Shown piece after piece: positions 53,636 to 61,641 of a DNA stretch of 64,000 nt. How positions within the stretch are numbered: the first letter of the stretch is position 1; each line of letters starts with the position of its first letter. Source of the DNA: Mucilaginibacter lacusdianchii (GTDB lineage Bacteria; Bacteroidota; Bacteroidia; Sphingobacteriales; Sphingobacteriaceae). Under the pieces are notes generated by a model. The model did no database searches. It was not told the DNA's origin and saw only the letters and a program-made list of their open reading frames with translations. The translations under genes were made by a program, and so were the position numbers. Location of the stretch: NCBI RefSeq assembly GCF_009770985.1, contig NZ_WSRW01000002.1:62001-126000 (forward strand). Direction: 5' to 3'.

Positions 53636-54787
53636 TTAAATGTTAAAGGTTGTCCACTTTTGTTCAGATTTGCCTGATGCGATTACATTTTCAATGAAGG
53701 CCATACCACGTACGCCTTCTTCAACACCAGGATAATCCAGCCATTCGGGTTCTGCTTGCTTCCCTTCCAAATCGGCTTTGACCGACAGGGCAAAGTTGCG
53801 ATACAGGTTAGCGAATGCCTCTAAATAGCCTTCGGGATGACCGGCAGGTGTACGGGTATTGTGTGACGCGAACGAACTGGTGTAGCCGCCGCCAGTACGC
53901 CAAATTTCTACAGGCTTGTCTAGCAATTTCACCTGTAGCGTATTAGCATCTACCTGCTGCCACTCAAGTCCGCCTTTATCACCATACACTCTTATTTTCA
54001 CGTTGTTTTCTTCGCCTGCAGCTACTTGCGTAGCTATCAACACACCACTGGCACCGTTATCAAATTTAAGTAATACTGCACCATCGTCATCTAACTGGCG
54101 ACCCTCTACCACGATATTGATATCGGCGCACAGCTTGCTAACTTGTAAACCGGTTACATATTCGGCCAAGTTAAAAGCATGCGTACCTATATCGCCCATA
54201 GCACCGGCTATGCCGCTTTTACCAGGATCTGTACGCCATGCAGCCTGTTTATTGTCATTACCCTCTAAAAAGGTACTTAACCAGCCTTGCGGATACTCAA
54301 CATATACCTTGCGTATTGGGCCCAACTTACCTGACTGAACTATTTGCCTGGCCTCTTTCACCATTGGATAACCGGTGTAAGTATGTGTCAGGCAAAAACG
54401 CTTGCCAGATGCTTGAACTATTTGTTCCAATTCCTTTGCCTCAGCCAATGAAAATGTCATGGGCTTATCCAATACCACATGAAAACCATTTTGCAAAGCA
54501 AGCTTGGTAGGCTCAAAATGCACATGGTTAGGCGTTACAATACTGATAACCTGTACACGCTCATCTTCAGGCAATTGCTTTTCTTTTTCTACCAGTTCCT
54601 GATACGATGTATAAATACGGCTGCGCTGTAACCCAAGTGCCAATCCACTATTGATTGACTTTTGGGGTTCGCTGCTAAAAGCGCCGCAAACCAATTCATA
54701 CTCGTTATCAATGCGGGCGGCAATGCGGTGGACAGCGCCTATAAATGCACCCTGCCCACCGCCTATCATTCCTAACTTAAGCTTCAT
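53636..54787 (-). CDS. Cytosolic Gfo/Idh/MocA-family oxidoreductase
   Basis: A 383-residue NAD(P)-dependent enzyme: Rossmann start MKLKLGMIGGGQGAFIGAVHR, the loop VISIVTPNHVHFEPTKLAL, the catalytic lysine in VLDKPMTFSLAEA, and GDIGTHAFNLAEYVTG with the active-site Asp/His. The C-terminal part is the usual beta-sheet domain. There is no signal peptide. The frame extends upstream to a TTG at 54820, overlapping the preceding gene, but the ATG at 54787 starts precisely at the Rossmann fold. It could reduce a 3-keto sugar back to the normal sugar in the cytosol. Confidence 0.9.
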   Translation of the reverse strand: MKLKLGMIGGGQGAFIGAVHRIAARIDNEYELVCGAFSSEPQKSINSGLALGLQRSRIYTSYQELVEKEKQLPEDERVQVISIVTPNHVHFEPTKLALQNGFHVVLDKPMTFSLAEAKELEQIVQASGKRFCLTHTYTGYPMVKEARQIVQSGKLGPIRKVYVEYPQGWLSTFLEGNDNKQAAWRTDPGKSGIAGAMGDIGTHAFNLAEYVTGLQVSKLCADINIVVEGRQLDDDGAVLLKFDNGASGVLIATQVAAGEENNVKIRVYGDKGGLEWQQVDANTLQVKLLDKPVEIWRTGGGYTSSFASHNTRTPAGHPEGYLEAFANLYRNFALSVKADLEGKQAEPEWLDYPGVEEGVRGMAFIENVIASGKSEQKWTTFNI

Positions 54788-54804
54788 TAATAATATAACT
54801 TTTA

Positions 54805-55374
54805 TTAAGACAAGGCCCAAGCCCTATCGCCTTTTTTGTATGGAACGTTTCCGTCATAATGACCTGGAATTTCCAAATAACGTAAAGCTTTTGTAGCACC
54901 TACTTCAGATGTAAAATAACCAAGTAAGGTTAACTCTTTCAACATTCTAAAATAGTGGTTAGGTGCTTCAGGCTTTTTAGTTTTGTTGTATTCTCTTTGT
55001 TCTTTGTCTAATTCGTTTAACAAAGCGGTTCGCTGCTTTGCATCAGCTTCCATAAACTTTTTACCGAATTTTTTGTCGGACGCATCGTTCAATTGCGATA
55101 AGCCTTTGTTGAACACTTTCTGATCATCGGGTGTGTAACAATCACGCACCATCACAGCCATAAACTGACCTACATTAGCCGCCTTGGCGCCAGGTGTAGA
55201 TGTTTCAGGTAGTATGGTTTCGCCAATTTCATTCATGTATGCAACATGCTCGGCGTCAAACAAGTCTTCGGTCTGCTTTTCTGTTGGCTTACATCCCGAC
55301 AGAAAGAACTCGGCACCAATTACAGTACCACCCATCAACAGGGCTACTCTTTCTATGGCTTCTCTCCTGTTCAT
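54805..55374 (-). CDS. Gluconate 2-dehydrogenase subunit 3-like small subunit, Tat lipoprotein
   Basis: A 189-residue protein of the gluconate 2-dehydrogenase subunit 3 family. It starts NRREAIERVALLMGGTVIGAEFFLSGC, a twin-arginine signal that ends in a lipobox (Cys28). The body contains MNEIGETILPETSTPGAKAANVGQFMAVMVRDCYTPDDQKVF, the family block. In known enzymes of this kind the small subunit carries the Tat signal and escorts the signal-less GMC flavoprotein across the membrane. Here the GMC gene has no signal, which fits this hitchhiker arrangement. The Gfo/Idh/MocA gene with Tat signal lies between the two subunit genes. Confidence 0.9.
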   Translation of the reverse strand: MNRREAIERVALLMGGTVIGAEFFLSGCKPTEKQTEDLFDAEHVAYMNEIGETILPETSTPGAKAANVGQFMAVMVRDCYTPDDQKVFNKGLSQLNDASDKKFGKKFMEADAKQRTALLNELDKEQREYNKTKKPEAPNHYFRMLKELTLLGYFTSEVGATKALRYLEIPGHYDGNVPYKKGDRAWALS

Positions 55375-55423
55375 TCTTGAGTTAAGTTATGATTAATGAG
55401 ATATTTTAAAATTAAACAGCAAA

Positions 55424-56875
55424 CTATGCTTTTAACGCCCAACCTTGACGGTACTCGCGTTTCACAAATTGGTTTACTTCATCAAAGTTAGTTATGCGCA
55501 TGGCGTTGTTATCCCATAGCAATTTTACGCTACGGCCTGGGTAAGTAAATCCTCTGCCGTCGGCTGTCGGTTTACGGACATCATACCCGCGGATGGCCAA
55601 GTTAGCCATTAAAAGCGCTTCAGTCAATGGACCAGCTTTCTCGAACGGTGAACTTACCTGTTGTTTGCCATAACCGGCTAAACATGCTTCTACCCACTGC
55701 GTATAGTGCCCGTTGGTGCTACCTTTTACGCGAGGCAAAGTTTGTTTTACCTTAACTTCATTAGTGCGGGATGTAGGTAACAATTGGGGATTATTAGCAT
55801 AGGTACTTGATATCATTTTACCTTTGGTACCGATAAACAATGTACCGTTGCCGCCGTCACCAAAAATTTCATTTGGTCCTAGTTCTTCCGGACGCTCAGG
55901 CTGTATACCACCATCCATCCAGTGAACAGTAACATCTTGCTTAGTTTTTTTAGTTTTAGGGAAGGTTAAGGTAATGTGGCTTGATGGCGGACAACTTTCC
56001 GGAAAATATCCGCGTTTAAATTCATCCACAAAAACGCTTCCTACACTGGCCTGCACATCTTTAGCATACTGTAAATCGAGCACGCTAAATGCAGATTCAA
56101 GCAAATGGCATCCCATATCGCCTAATGCACCGGTTCCGTAATCCCACCAGCCACGCCAGTTAAATGGAACTAACTTTTCTACATAGTCTTTATAAGGTGC
56201 AGTACCCAACCATAAATCCCAGTCTAAATCTTTTGGCACGTCAGCCTTATTGGTTGACCATGGAATACCTTGTGGCCATACCGGACGGTCGGTCCAGCAA
56301 TATACGGTATGCACGTCACCAATTGTGCCTGCATCGTACCATTCCATTAGCTGTCTAACACCATCATTTGATGCGCCCTGATTACCCATTTGGGTAACTA
56401 CTTTATACTTTTTGGCGGCGTCTGTTAATAAACGAGCCTCGTATATATCATGGGTTAACGGTTTTTGTACATACACGTGTTTGCCCATTTGCATGGCCGC
56501 TAAGGTTATAATAGCATGGTTATGATCGGGGGTTGAAACTGTAACACCGTCTATATGTTTGCCTTCTTTATCCAGCAACTGGCGCCAGTCTTTATAATAC
56601 TTTGCTTTTGGAAAGCTTTTAACCGAATTTGCAGCCCTGCGGTCGTCAACATCGCACAGGTAGGCGATCTCGGCTTTGCCGCTTTTATATACTTCGGCAA
56701 GGTCGGTTTGACCTTTACCGCCTGCGCCTATACCGGCTACAATTAATTTATCACTTGGTGCTGTGTAGCCTTTGCCGCCTAGTACGTACCGGGGAACAAT
56801 CATAAAACCAGCCGCAGCAAGCGAACCAGATTTAATGAAGCTACGTCTTGAAGTATTTGTTTTTTGCTCTGTCAT
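55424..56875 (-). CDS. Tat-exported Gfo/Idh/MocA-family oxidoreductase
   Basis: A 483-residue protein. TSRRSFIKSGSLAAAGFMIVPRYVLG is a twin-arginine signal. The Rossmann part follows: VAGIGAGGKGQTDLAEVYKSG, then STPDHNHAIITLAAMQMGKHVYVQKPLTHDIYEA with the catalytic lysine, and GALGDMGCHLLESAFSVLDL with Asp/His. This exported form is related to glucose-fructose oxidoreductase and GH109, enzymes that keep NAD(P) tightly bound. The frame reaches a TTG at 56896, but the ATG at 56875 is the better start. In this operon it could oxidise or reduce at C3 in the periplasm without a free cofactor. Confidence 0.9.
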   Translation of the reverse strand: MTEQKTNTSRRSFIKSGSLAAAGFMIVPRYVLGGKGYTAPSDKLIVAGIGAGGKGQTDLAEVYKSGKAEIAYLCDVDDRRAANSVKSFPKAKYYKDWRQLLDKEGKHIDGVTVSTPDHNHAIITLAAMQMGKHVYVQKPLTHDIYEARLLTDAAKKYKVVTQMGNQGASNDGVRQLMEWYDAGTIGDVHTVYCWTDRPVWPQGIPWSTNKADVPKDLDWDLWLGTAPYKDYVEKLVPFNWRGWWDYGTGALGDMGCHLLESAFSVLDLQYAKDVQASVGSVFVDEFKRGYFPESCPPSSHITLTFPKTKKTKQDVTVHWMDGGIQPERPEELGPNEIFGDGGNGTLFIGTKGKMISSTYANNPQLLPTSRTNEVKVKQTLPRVKGSTNGHYTQWVEACLAGYGKQQVSSPFEKAGPLTEALLMANLAIRGYDVRKPTADGRGFTYPGRSVKLLWDNNAMRITNFDEVNQFVKREYRQGWALKA

Positions 56876-56897
56876 TGATTTAGAAGGTTTAAGCAAT

Positions 56898-58577
56898 TTA
56901 AATATTCATTTTTTTAAGTTCACTTACTGCGTAATCTGCTGCACGTGCGGTAAGCGCCATATAAGTTAGCGAAGGATTTTGGCAGGCTGTAGATGTCATA
57001 CAAGCACCATCGGTGACAAACACGTTTTTAGCATCCCAAACCTGATTATGCTCATTCAGTACAGATGTTTTTGGATCGCGCCCCATACGTGCGGTGCCCA
57101 TCTCATGAATTCCGCCACCCAGATTGTAATCACTGTTGAAAGTTTTTACATCTTTCAATCCGGCTGTCTCAAGCATTTCTTTGGCGTCGTTAATCATATC
57201 AACGCGCATTTTAAGCTCGTTGTCTTTAATCACTGCATCCATCACCAGCACCGGCAATCCCCATTTATCTTTTTTAGTTTTGTCTAAACTAATGTGGTTT
57301 TCGTGGTAAGGTAAGGTTTCACCAAAACCGCCTAAGCTCATAGTCCAATGACCTGGTTCGCTCAACTCGTCTTTGAAATCTGCTCCTATACTCATTTCTT
57401 CAGCAGCACGGCTCCAAGTTTCGCGACCTGCACGGCCTTGATAGCCAAAACCGCGGATGTAGTCGCGCTTTTCATCGCCAAGGTTGCGGTAACGTGGTAC
57501 ATAAATACCATTAGCACGACGGCCAAAGTAATATTTATCTTCATAACCTTCTACAGTACCTGTGGCACCAGCTCTGAAATGGTGATCCATCACGTTATGC
57601 CCTAATTCGCCACTGCTGCTACCTAACCCACCCGGCCAAATATCAGTTGCCGAGTTCATTAATATCCAGGCAGAATTTAAAGCTGATGCATTTATAAAGA
57701 TCACCTTTGCATAATACTCGTATGTTTTATTGGTTTCGGCATCCAAAACCTCCACTCCTTTAGCCTTTTTAGTGTCTTTATCATACAGCACTCGTGTAAC
57801 AATACTAAAAGGACGTAATGTTAAATTACCTGTTTTTGTAGCTGCTGGTAACGTTGCCGATTGCGTGCTGAAATAAGCACCAAACATACAACCGAGCCAG
57901 CACTTATTACGATACTGGCAATTGGTACGCCCTTCATGCGGAACGGTGATATTGGCAGTACGCCCGATAATCATGTGCCGTTCGTTTTTGTAGTGAGCTT
58001 TGATACGGGCTGCTACATCTTTTTCAACAACGTTCATTTCCATCGGCGGCATAAACTCGCCGTCCGGCAAAATAGGCACGCCGTCGCGATTGCCGGAAAT
58101 GCCCGCAAACTTTTCAACGTAACTATACCAAGGCGCTATGTCTTTATAACGTATCGGCCAATCGACAGCTATGCCGTCTTTAGCATTCGCTTCAAAGTCG
58201 GTATCATGCCAACGGTAAGATTGTCGTCCCCACAAGAGCGATCGGCCGCCTACCTGGTAGCTTCTAAACCAATCGAATGGTTTAGCCTCTACATAAGGAC
58301 TGTCCTTTTCGTTAACCCAATAGTTAACATTAGCTTCATTTAATACGTAATCACGTTTTAGTACCGGATGATCTTTGATCATTTGCTGTGTGCGGTTGCC
58401 CCGGTGTTCAAGCTGCCAAGGTGCTTTGCTGGCGTTAACGTAATCTTTAACGTGTTCAACATTGCGTCCACGTTCAAGTAAAAGCGTTTTTAAGCCTTTT
58501 TCCGTTAGCTCTTTAGCTGCCCATCCCCCCGATATGCCTGACCCCACTACAATAGCATCGTAAGTATTGCTGGCCAT
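56898..58577 (-). CDS. GMC-family FAD sugar dehydrogenase, large subunit
   Basis: A 559-residue flavoprotein. DAIVVGSGISGGWAAKELTEKG (7-28) binds FAD; the GMC block GGRSLLWGRQSYRW is near 110. Cys220, Cys226 and Cys230 form C-x5-C-x3-C, the spacing of the [3Fe-4S] site in FAD glucose dehydrogenases. The catalytic pair is likely His491 (HEMGTARMG) and Asn534 (QNPSLTYMAL). There is no signal peptide; export would rely on the Tat-bearing small subunit encoded downstream. With that subunit and the cytochrome it should oxidise a sugar ring hydroxyl, most likely C3 of glucosides. It is the first gene of the operon. Confidence 0.92.
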   Translation of the reverse strand: MASNTYDAIVVGSGISGGWAAKELTEKGLKTLLLERGRNVEHVKDYVNASKAPWQLEHRGNRTQQMIKDHPVLKRDYVLNEANVNYWVNEKDSPYVEAKPFDWFRSYQVGGRSLLWGRQSYRWHDTDFEANAKDGIAVDWPIRYKDIAPWYSYVEKFAGISGNRDGVPILPDGEFMPPMEMNVVEKDVAARIKAHYKNERHMIIGRTANITVPHEGRTNCQYRNKCWLGCMFGAYFSTQSATLPAATKTGNLTLRPFSIVTRVLYDKDTKKAKGVEVLDAETNKTYEYYAKVIFINASALNSAWILMNSATDIWPGGLGSSSGELGHNVMDHHFRAGATGTVEGYEDKYYFGRRANGIYVPRYRNLGDEKRDYIRGFGYQGRAGRETWSRAAEEMSIGADFKDELSEPGHWTMSLGGFGETLPYHENHISLDKTKKDKWGLPVLVMDAVIKDNELKMRVDMINDAKEMLETAGLKDVKTFNSDYNLGGGIHEMGTARMGRDPKTSVLNEHNQVWDAKNVFVTDGACMTSTACQNPSLTYMALTARAADYAVSELKKMNI

Positions 58578-58908
58578 ATGTGTGTTTAATAAATATTTAA
58601 GGTAAGAGTTTTATTTGGTTGATAAATGGTTTTAGCGCCTCCAATGTAGGTATTTTTTTATCTAATGCAACAAGCTCTTAGTGTTTTTTTTACGTTATGC
58701 GTTAAAAGTGCTCCTTACGTGCTTTTTAACGGCTGTGTAAAATATTATTAATTATTAGTTTAATAAGATCAATTGGCTATTCGATTATATTCGATTTATA
58801 TCTAAACGAACGGAAAGTTGAATTTCGTTTATTTTTGGTTGAAATTTATTATAAAACAGCTTAATTATTTTTATCAAACTTACAGTCTTTGAGGCCGGCA
58901 ATTTTAAA
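58578..58908. other. Upstream region of the ten-gene operon
   Basis: No gene is supported. On the minus strand TAAGTTTG (plus 58875-58882) fits a -7 element, with no -33 partner; it would give a leader of about 290 bases. TATTCGATT occurs twice in direct repeat with a one-turn period (58778-58786 and 58788-58796), a possible regulator site. Confidence 0.35.
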
Positions 58909-59541
58909 TTACAATAAGCCTTCGCGCTCAACAAAAGCTTGAATGCTATCTGGCGCAGTCATTAAAAAAGTGTTAATACCTAAAGTTTGGGCAGCGGCCA
59001 AGTGTTGCGGGCTGTCATCGATAAACAAAGTTTCGTGAGGATTTAATTCATTTTCCTTCAATACCTGTTCGAAAATTGCCAATTCGGGCTTGCGCTTTCC
59101 TATAAAATGAGAGTAATACAATTTCTCGAATAAGTGGTCATTGTTATCTAAACCAAATTCAGATTTAAGATACTTCATGATGAAGCTGTAATGAATTTCG
59201 TTGATGTTGCTTAATAAAAAGGTACGGTATTTTGCTTTCAGCTGTAGCAGCAAATCGTGCGTACCTTCGGAAATACCGACCAAAATGCTATTCCAAGCTT
59301 CGTCTATTCTTTCATCAGGTAGTTGCCAATCCCCCGCTTTTTCGCGTATACGATCTCTAAAGTCAGCTGCTGAAATTTGTCCACGGTCAAATAAATCAAA
59401 AATTGGATCTTGCTGCCTGTGCCCAAAAAACTCTTCTACTTTACTGATACCCAAGCTCCTGAAAGATTGTTGAACTTTAGTAAAGTCGATTTTGAAGATA
59501 ACGTTACCATAATCGAAGATGATATTTTTGATATTTTGCAT
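58909..59541 (-). CDS. HAD-superfamily phosphatase, YihX-like
   Basis: A 210-residue cytoplasmic hydrolase. Motif I is IIFDYGNVIFKID, with the nucleophilic Asp followed by Tyr-Gly-Asn, as in the YihX (glucose-1-phosphatase) branch. Motif II is LLSNINEIH, motif III the lysine in GKRKPELAIFEQVL, and motif IV LFIDDSPQHL. A helical cap lies between motifs I and II. The substrate may be a sugar phosphate. The frame reaches a TTG at 59592, but that would overlap the tRNA promoter; the ATG at 59541 (MQNIKNIIFDYG) fits the family. Confidence 0.88.
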   Translation of the reverse strand: MQNIKNIIFDYGNVIFKIDFTKVQQSFRSLGISKVEEFFGHRQQDPIFDLFDRGQISAADFRDRIREKAGDWQLPDERIDEAWNSILVGISEGTHDLLLQLKAKYRTFLLSNINEIHYSFIMKYLKSEFGLDNNDHLFEKLYYSHFIGKRKPELAIFEQVLKENELNPHETLFIDDSPQHLAAAQTLGINTFLMTAPDSIQAFVEREGLL

Positions 59542-59547
59542 ATTGTA

Positions 59548-59578
59548 TTTGGCGATTTGCCGTAAATATCTAAATTTG
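59548..59578 (+). promoter_or_regulatory. Promoter of tRNA-Met
   Basis: TTTG at 59548-59551, 19 bases, TAAATTTG at 59571-59578: a perfect match to TTTG-N19-TAnnTTTG. RNA would start near 59584, 24 bases before the tRNA. Confidence 0.8.
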
Positions 59579-59607
59579 CAGCCGGAAAGCAATCCACAAT
59601 ATGACCT

Positions 59608-59681
59608 GCGCCTATAGCTCAGTCGGTTAGAGTAGAAGACTCATAATCTTTTGGTCCCTGGTTCGAGCCCAGGTGGGCGCA
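59608..59681 (+). tRNA. tRNA-Met (CAT), elongator or Ile2 type
   Basis: A 74-base cloverleaf: acceptor GCGCCTA with TGGGCGC, anticodon loop CTCATAA (anticodon CAT), T arm CCTGG-TTCGAGC-CCAGG. The first pair is G-C, so it is not the initiator tRNA. Elongator Met is most likely; an Ile tRNA with lysidine cannot be excluded by eye. Its 3' half is overlapped by the end of a decayed recombinase gene on the other strand. Confidence 0.93.
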
Positions 59682-60220
59682 CCCAAGTGGGCAAGGCTGA
59701 TCTATCAGTGCTTGCCCTTCTTTTTTTACTACCTAAAGCACTGGAAATCAGACTTATCTTTTCAACTACTTCGTTCAATATTGTGGTTCGATGTACATCA
59801 CCGTCAAAACTCAACTTTTCAGGATACATCGAATCAATGATTGCCCTTTTTCGTTCATTATCAGCATTTTGAAACCATACACTAATATTTGCCATTATCC
59901 CAACTGCTTTGCTAAGTAGTTCTTCGATCTTAACCGGGTTACTTGCATAATTAGATAGCTTTGCCTCAAGTCTATTAAGTTCTACTTCACATTCTTTTTT
60001 AATTATAGTATAATCGTCCGTATCGATCTTTAAGTTTAGCATCAGTTCGCGCGCTTTCCTGAGCCGGTCGTTTTGATTATCAATTTGCTCAAGACACTTT
60101 TCCGGTCGTCTTTAAACCCGCTGGTCTCATTGTTATAGTGATCTAACAACACTAATGCGCATAATTCTTGCAGTGCCGGGAATTCGTAGAATTAGCCAAA
60201 ACGAATTCATTAAAAAGCAT
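59641..60220 (-). pseudogene. Decayed C-terminus of a large serine recombinase
   Basis: The intact frame from 60042 down gives 133 residues; in-frame sequence continues upstream to a TAA near 60115. NDRLRKARELMLNLKIDTDDYTIIKKECE, LEAKLSNYA, and NERKRAIIDSMYPEKLSFDG...RTTILNEVVEKI match the C-terminal coiled-coil and terminal region of Bacteroidota serine recombinases. Two other frames hold the preceding pieces (PALQELCALVLLDHYNNETSGFKDDRKSVL, and MLFNEFVLANSTNS from 60220), so at least two frameshifts are present; the catalytic N-terminal half is missing. Its tail reads through the 3' half of tRNA-Met, which suggests the tRNA was the attachment site. Confidence 0.72.
59689..59727 (+). terminator. 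Terminator of tRNA-Met
   Basis: GGGCAAG (59689-59695) pairs with CTTGCCC (59711-59717), with inner CTGAT/ATCAG, followed by TTCTTTTTTT. It lies inside the recombinase remnant. Confidence 0.8.
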
Positions 60221-60235
60221 TTTACTTAATCGTTT

Positions 60236-60475
60236 TTAAAATTGATTTAGATACAAACCATCCTGCATCCAGCCTACCGCCAGTATAGCTGAATAAAATA
60301 GATAACTAATATTTTCGCCCTTGCTACCAAGTCGTAGGGAACCGTCCCAGGAGCTTAGATAATTGTTGATATCAGCATGCAGATTAATTTTCTTTTCCTG
60401 CATCAGCTTCCGTACGGCAATTATATCAGAATAGAGAGCCTGGGCCGTAATTAATCGCGAGTGGTTGGAAAGCAA
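60236..60475 (-). other. Open frame of unknown nature, possibly a gene fragment
   Basis: About 79 residues read open from directly after the monooxygenase stop codon, but without ATG (the first start-like codon is TTG). The sequence LITAQALYSDIIAVRKLMQEKK...NNYLSSWDGSLRLG resembles no family I can name. It could be the remnant of a gene broken when the accessory segment was assembled. Confidence 0.25.
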
Positions 60476-60487
60476 GGCTGATTGGTA

Positions 60488-61570
60488 CTAGCTCGTTGCC
60501 CCTGTTGAGCTGGTTGCAACACGAGGGTCGACCCCGTATTGCGGTGGCACTCCTAGGTGATCGCGGAGAGTCTTTCCGTTGTAGCCGCTAGAGAATAGGC
60601 CACGTTTGCGTAAAATTGGAATAACATAATGAACGAATTCTTCAATCTCCGTATGAAAGTCGTCAAAATTCATTACGAATCCGTCAGCTGCCTCGGCTTC
60701 AAACAATTCCTGGAGGTGGTCGGCCACCTGCTCGGCGGTGAATCCAGTGAAGGGGGCGAATACAATGAATTTAATTTCCTCTGGATCCCGGCCCGCCTGT
60801 ACTGCGGCCTCTCGGACAGTGTGGCGAATAGCTCGGTTTTGTTCTATGTGGGATGGCATTCCGATTACAAGGTTGGCGTACATGCCGGCCGCTTGTATTC
60901 CGTAGCCGCTACTTACGGGCATCATGATAACTGGTTGTACCTGCTCGGAAGGTGGTACGGGAAGAGGGCCGCGTGCTCCCACGTGCTTCCCTTGCAGGTT
61001 GACAGGTTGGATATGTGCTGGGTTAGCAAACATTCCGGACTGGTTGGGCTGCCCCGCCTCGTAGCCCCAGCTTCCCCAGAGCGCCTGTACGACATGTATT
61101 ACTTCGTGGAGACGCTCGTACTTTTTCTCTCGGGGCGGTAGTACTTTCCCAAAATTAGCGAATGCCTCAGGTTCGTAGCTTGGGACAGCGTTCCATCCCG
61201 CGCGTCCATGACTGATAATATCGAGCGCCTTAAGCTGACGAGCTAGCAGATACGGCTCCGTGAATGAGGTGGACGCAGTGCCAATTAGTCCAATCCGTTC
61301 AGTCGCCTGCGCCACTGCCGAGAGAGTAATGATTGGGTCTATATTGAACATGGGTGGTGAAAAGGCCAAGTTTCCATGCATGAAGAGGCGGTCGGGCAGG
61401 AAGACAAAATCCATCCCACCTCTTTCCGCGGTCTGAACCTGTTTCACCGTGGCATCAATGCTTGTAAAGGAATTCGGGTCTACGTTTGGCATCCGCCAAG
61501 TAGCGGGGTTATCACCAAAATTGTTCCCCAGAACTACACCCAGGATCATGTGCTTGTTTTTCGTTGTCAT
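60488..61570 (-). CDS. NtaA/SnaA/DszA-type FMN-dependent monooxygenase, shortened
   Basis: A 360-residue luciferase-like enzyme. The N-terminal block MILGVVLGNNFGDNPATWRMP, GGMDFVFLPDRLF, RIGLIGTASTSFTEPYLLARQLKALDIISHGRAGWNAV and the ending GFVMNFDDFHTEIEEFVHYVIPILRKRGLFSSGYNGKTLRDHLGVP are typical of this class, which needs a partner flavin reductase (none is nearby). About 60 residues usually found between the YGRDP-like part and the PEEVAD-like part are missing, so activity is uncertain. The DNA is visibly richer in G+C than its surroundings, a sign of transfer. The longer frame starts at a TTG; the ATG at 61570 is preferred. Confidence 0.82.
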   Translation of the reverse strand: MTTKNKHMILGVVLGNNFGDNPATWRMPNVDPNSFTSIDATVKQVQTAERGGMDFVFLPDRLFMHGNLAFSPPMFNIDPIITLSAVAQATERIGLIGTASTSFTEPYLLARQLKALDIISHGRAGWNAVPSYEPEAFANFGKVLPPREKKYERLHEVIHVVQALWGSWGYEAGQPNQSGMFANPAHIQPVNLQGKHVGARGPLPVPPSEQVQPVIMMPVSSGYGIQAAGMYANLVIGMPSHIEQNRAIRHTVREAAVQAGRDPEEIKFIVFAPFTGFTAEQVADHLQELFEAEAADGFVMNFDDFHTEIEEFVHYVIPILRKRGLFSSGYNGKTLRDHLGVPPQYGVDPRVATSSTGATS

Positions 61571-61641
61571 CTTATACGTTAATGAGATATTGCTAAAAAG
61601 CAGATTTTTTTTGAGAGCTTTACCCAAGCTTTAGACACAGC

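Noticed and set aside
54788..54820. Upstream TTG start for the Gfo/Idh/MocA gene at 53636
   Set aside because: It would overlap the small-subunit gene by 16 bases and add a non-homologous tail before the Rossmann fold.
57861..58343. 160-residue frame opposite the GMC gene
   Set aside because: Shadow; the GMC frame carries all cofactor and catalytic motifs.
60629..61141. 170-residue plus-strand frame opposite the monooxygenase
   Set aside because: The G+C-rich gene on the minus strand has a clear family match; high G+C leaves opposite frames open by chance.
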